NCBI GenBank assembly: GCA_030544235.1
Contig: CM060478.1
Location: 2,859,727 to 2,923,726 of the forward strand
Length of the DNA stretch: 64,000 nt
DNA from: Lepturacanthus savala
Taxonomy: Eukaryota; Chordata; Actinopteri; Scombriformes; Trichiuridae
Direction: 5' to 3'
Of the stretch, positions 61,807-64,000 are shown piece by piece; within the stretch, counting starts at the first letter, position 1; every line of letters begins with the position of its first letter. A program made the position numbers and the translations under genes. Under the pieces are notes generated by a model. It had not been told where the DNA came from. It saw nothing but the letters and a program-made list of their open reading frames with translations, and did no database searches.

Positions 61807-64000
61807 GGTGTATTTAAGAAGGTAAATATGTTATAAAGTTCAACATACTCCATGTATGTTACAGTCCATGTTCTCTACTAATGAAAAAGATCATTTACAT
61901 CAGAAGATGAATGTCGTCATGGAAACTGTCAGATGCTACAGGAGGAATGATTGAATGTGTTATATGAGACTCAATAAACAGATGAACATGTGCTTCAGTG
62001 ACTTAAAATGACCAGAGAAACTCTCCGTTAACATAAATGAGGAAGCGCGCCCAAACTTTTGCCTGGAACCGTGAGTTGTGTAACATTGATGTCAGGAAAT
62101 CTCGTGATGAAACCTCAACCCGACTCTAAGATTCTCTTATGCAAAACACTTATTACATAAATCGACAGTTGAATGATTTCCTGTTGCATCATGAAACATT
62201 TGACTGTGATTTAATGATGTAGAATAAATCTGTTCATTGTTAATTTACTTCTAATCTCCATCAGTCTTTGGATATTACTGATTAATGTTGTCCAAACGAA
62301 TCATTTCAAGCAAATAATCAAATCTAGTGGAGATATTCACAGTTCCTGCACTTAGAAACTGGACTTGCCAAGACATAAAAATGACAAGATTTGATTGAAT
62401 AATATCAATCAATCAATCAATCAATCAATAAATGGAGACTTGTTTTCAACACTTAATGCACATTGCCCCATTCCCATGCCCACAGAATGGGAAGCTCAAA
62501 GTTTCATATTTTACGAAACTGTTAATTTGGGTTAAATTCATGATATAGAAACTCTAGGATGCGTCCAAATACATATTTAAAACTAAAATTTAAAACCCAG
62601 TAATGAAGAATTGCCTCATATTGTGATTCACAGCTGGGAAACCAACACATTCACCAATGATTTATTGGTATTAGATGTTCTAGTATGGATAGAAACTCAG
62701 TGACAAAGGTTTTTCAGGTGTTTTTAGCTAAAATGTAATGACTGAATCAATTAAACACCTAGAAAACCCCAAAGGATTAGACCCATTTATAGACATGTCT
62801 GAAAAATACCAATATAATGTGTTTTCTGTGCAATTTTACAACCAGAGAAGACTCAAAACTAATAGTTGGGATAGTTTCAGCACAGGAATCAAACAATATT
62901 TAGACATCCATGTGATAATATTGGAAAAAATGTGAGACTAGACAAAAAATATGATAATTATTCATCATTATCAACATAAAAACAACAGATATGCAGGTTA
63001 TAACAGGTGAAAATATCTTGTTTTTGGTACAATTTGTCCAATATAGACTAATTCTATTGGTAAATAATTTAGTTTATTTCGATTTCTGCCTCTGCTGAAT
63101 TTATTTCTAATTATTTTTAACTGCATTGTAACGTTTTTTGTTTTAATTTTAATTTTCCCTTTAATGAATTATTTTTAAAAATTATTATTATTAATTTTAT
63201 ATTAATTAGGTTTTAATTTTATGATTGTTTTTATTTTATCTTGATGCTTTTATAGTTTAGATGCATTAAGATCCATTATTTCCAAGTGGAATAAGATAAT
63301 TCTACTAAAAATTGGGATAATTGTACCAAAAACAAGATAGTTTCACATGTTTTTTAATTGTTTAATCCAGATTAATTGAAGATTATAGAAAACTCAGTGG
63401 AAATTAAAGTGGTCTGATCCCATTAAAGAGACAATTGGACAAATCTGCATTGGTAAAAGTGGTGGAGCTTCATGTAAGAGCTGAACTCTGAGTATTTTTG
63501 CATCTATAATTTAATCCCCAACACATTATTCTACATTATTCTGGATCCTGGAGACTGAAAACACAAACACATACATAAAACATCACCATGGAAAGCTGTG
63601 GGGACTTCAAAGATGAGCTCTGTTCTCAATCCATTAAGTTGTCATCAATAACAGGAAATGGAAGTGGACTGTCAGCAAACAGCGGGGCTCTTCCTGTAGT
63701 AGAAGGACGCTGTTTTCCGGTGAACTTCATTGAAAGGCAGGATGTGACTTTTTCACATATAAACTTGGCCGTAGTTTATTATATAAGATGCCAAAGACAC
63801 TTGTTTGTTCTTAATACTCAATGGTGAAAGCTGAACGTTATCCAGTGAATGCTCAGATTTGTTATATATTGACTCAGAGAGAGTCAAGGAGAGAAATGTT
63901 GTGGATATTTGTCATAAAACTGACCAGAAGCTACACATTAGCTCTTGAAACTAGCCCCTAGATGCTAACAGCCGCCTCAGCATGAAGGAATACCATGGGA
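61807..64000. other. AT-rich region with no recognisable gene
   Basis: Contains an (AATC)n microsatellite at 62405-62428. A T-rich stretch at 63070-63260 resembles the 21.1-21.8 kb repeat. Short open frames here show no family resemblance. Confidence 0.6.

Noticed and set aside
63588..63827. A 79-residue plus-strand frame near the window end
   Set aside because: No family resemblance or neighbouring exon found. Length is compatible with chance.

Overview
The window is nuclear DNA from a teleost fish, probably a percomorph: intron-rich vertebrate genes, fish-type dispersed repeats, and an LH-beta chain of percomorph type. By reading exons and checking splice phases I recognise four protein genes and seven tRNA genes. 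(1) The 3' two thirds of ubr2, an N-end-rule E3 ubiquitin ligase, lie on the plus strand at 1584-17537 in 32 exons. The joined exons total 3573 nt and stay in frame to the stop. (2) A complete prph2 (peripherin-2/RDS, photoreceptor disc-rim tetraspanin) lies on the minus strand at 26184-32310 in three coding exons. (3) A complete lhb (luteinizing hormone beta) lies on the minus strand at 35678-38890 (coding), with a 5'UTR exon, TATA box and poly(A) signal. (4) A complete cox20 (cytochrome c oxidase assembly factor) lies on the plus strand at 44956-49254 in four exons, behind an NRF-1/ETS promoter. ubr2 and prph2 are convergent, as in mammals. Between prph2 and lhb are two tRNA-Thr(AGT) genes. 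Between lhb and cox20 are five tRNA-Glu genes (four TTC, one CTC), two of them inside an inverted duplication.

Layout: 1-1500 intronic minisatellite of ubr2; 1584-17537 ubr2 exons, with 3'UTR to about 19190; 19.2-26.2 kb AT-rich intergenic DNA with tandem repeats, including three RFX X-box-like palindromes; 26.2-32.3 kb prph2; 32.3-35.6 kb prph2 upstream region, dispersed repeats and tRNA-Thr pair; 35.6-39.2 kb lhb; 40.4-43.4 kb tRNA-Glu cluster; 44.8-49.4 kb cox20; 49.4-53.3 kb noncoding with a four-copy tandem repeat; 53.3-61.8 kb an 8.5 kb tetranucleotide satellite that reverses orientation at about 59.95 kb and back at about 61.77 kb; 61.8-64 kb AT-rich DNA with no recognisable gene.

The genes do not form one pathway. 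What stands out is the tandem repeats. They fill many introns, and several ubr2 arrays are built on, or run up to, real splice sites: a donor copied dozens of times at 11.05-11.83 kb, an acceptor copied about 30 times at 15.24-16.34 kb, a 10-bp array starting at a donor at 8.88 kb, and TG tracts directly before many acceptors. A second 'system', the YIHT/MYVC open frames over the satellite, is a by-product of stop-free tetranucleotide repeats and not a gene.
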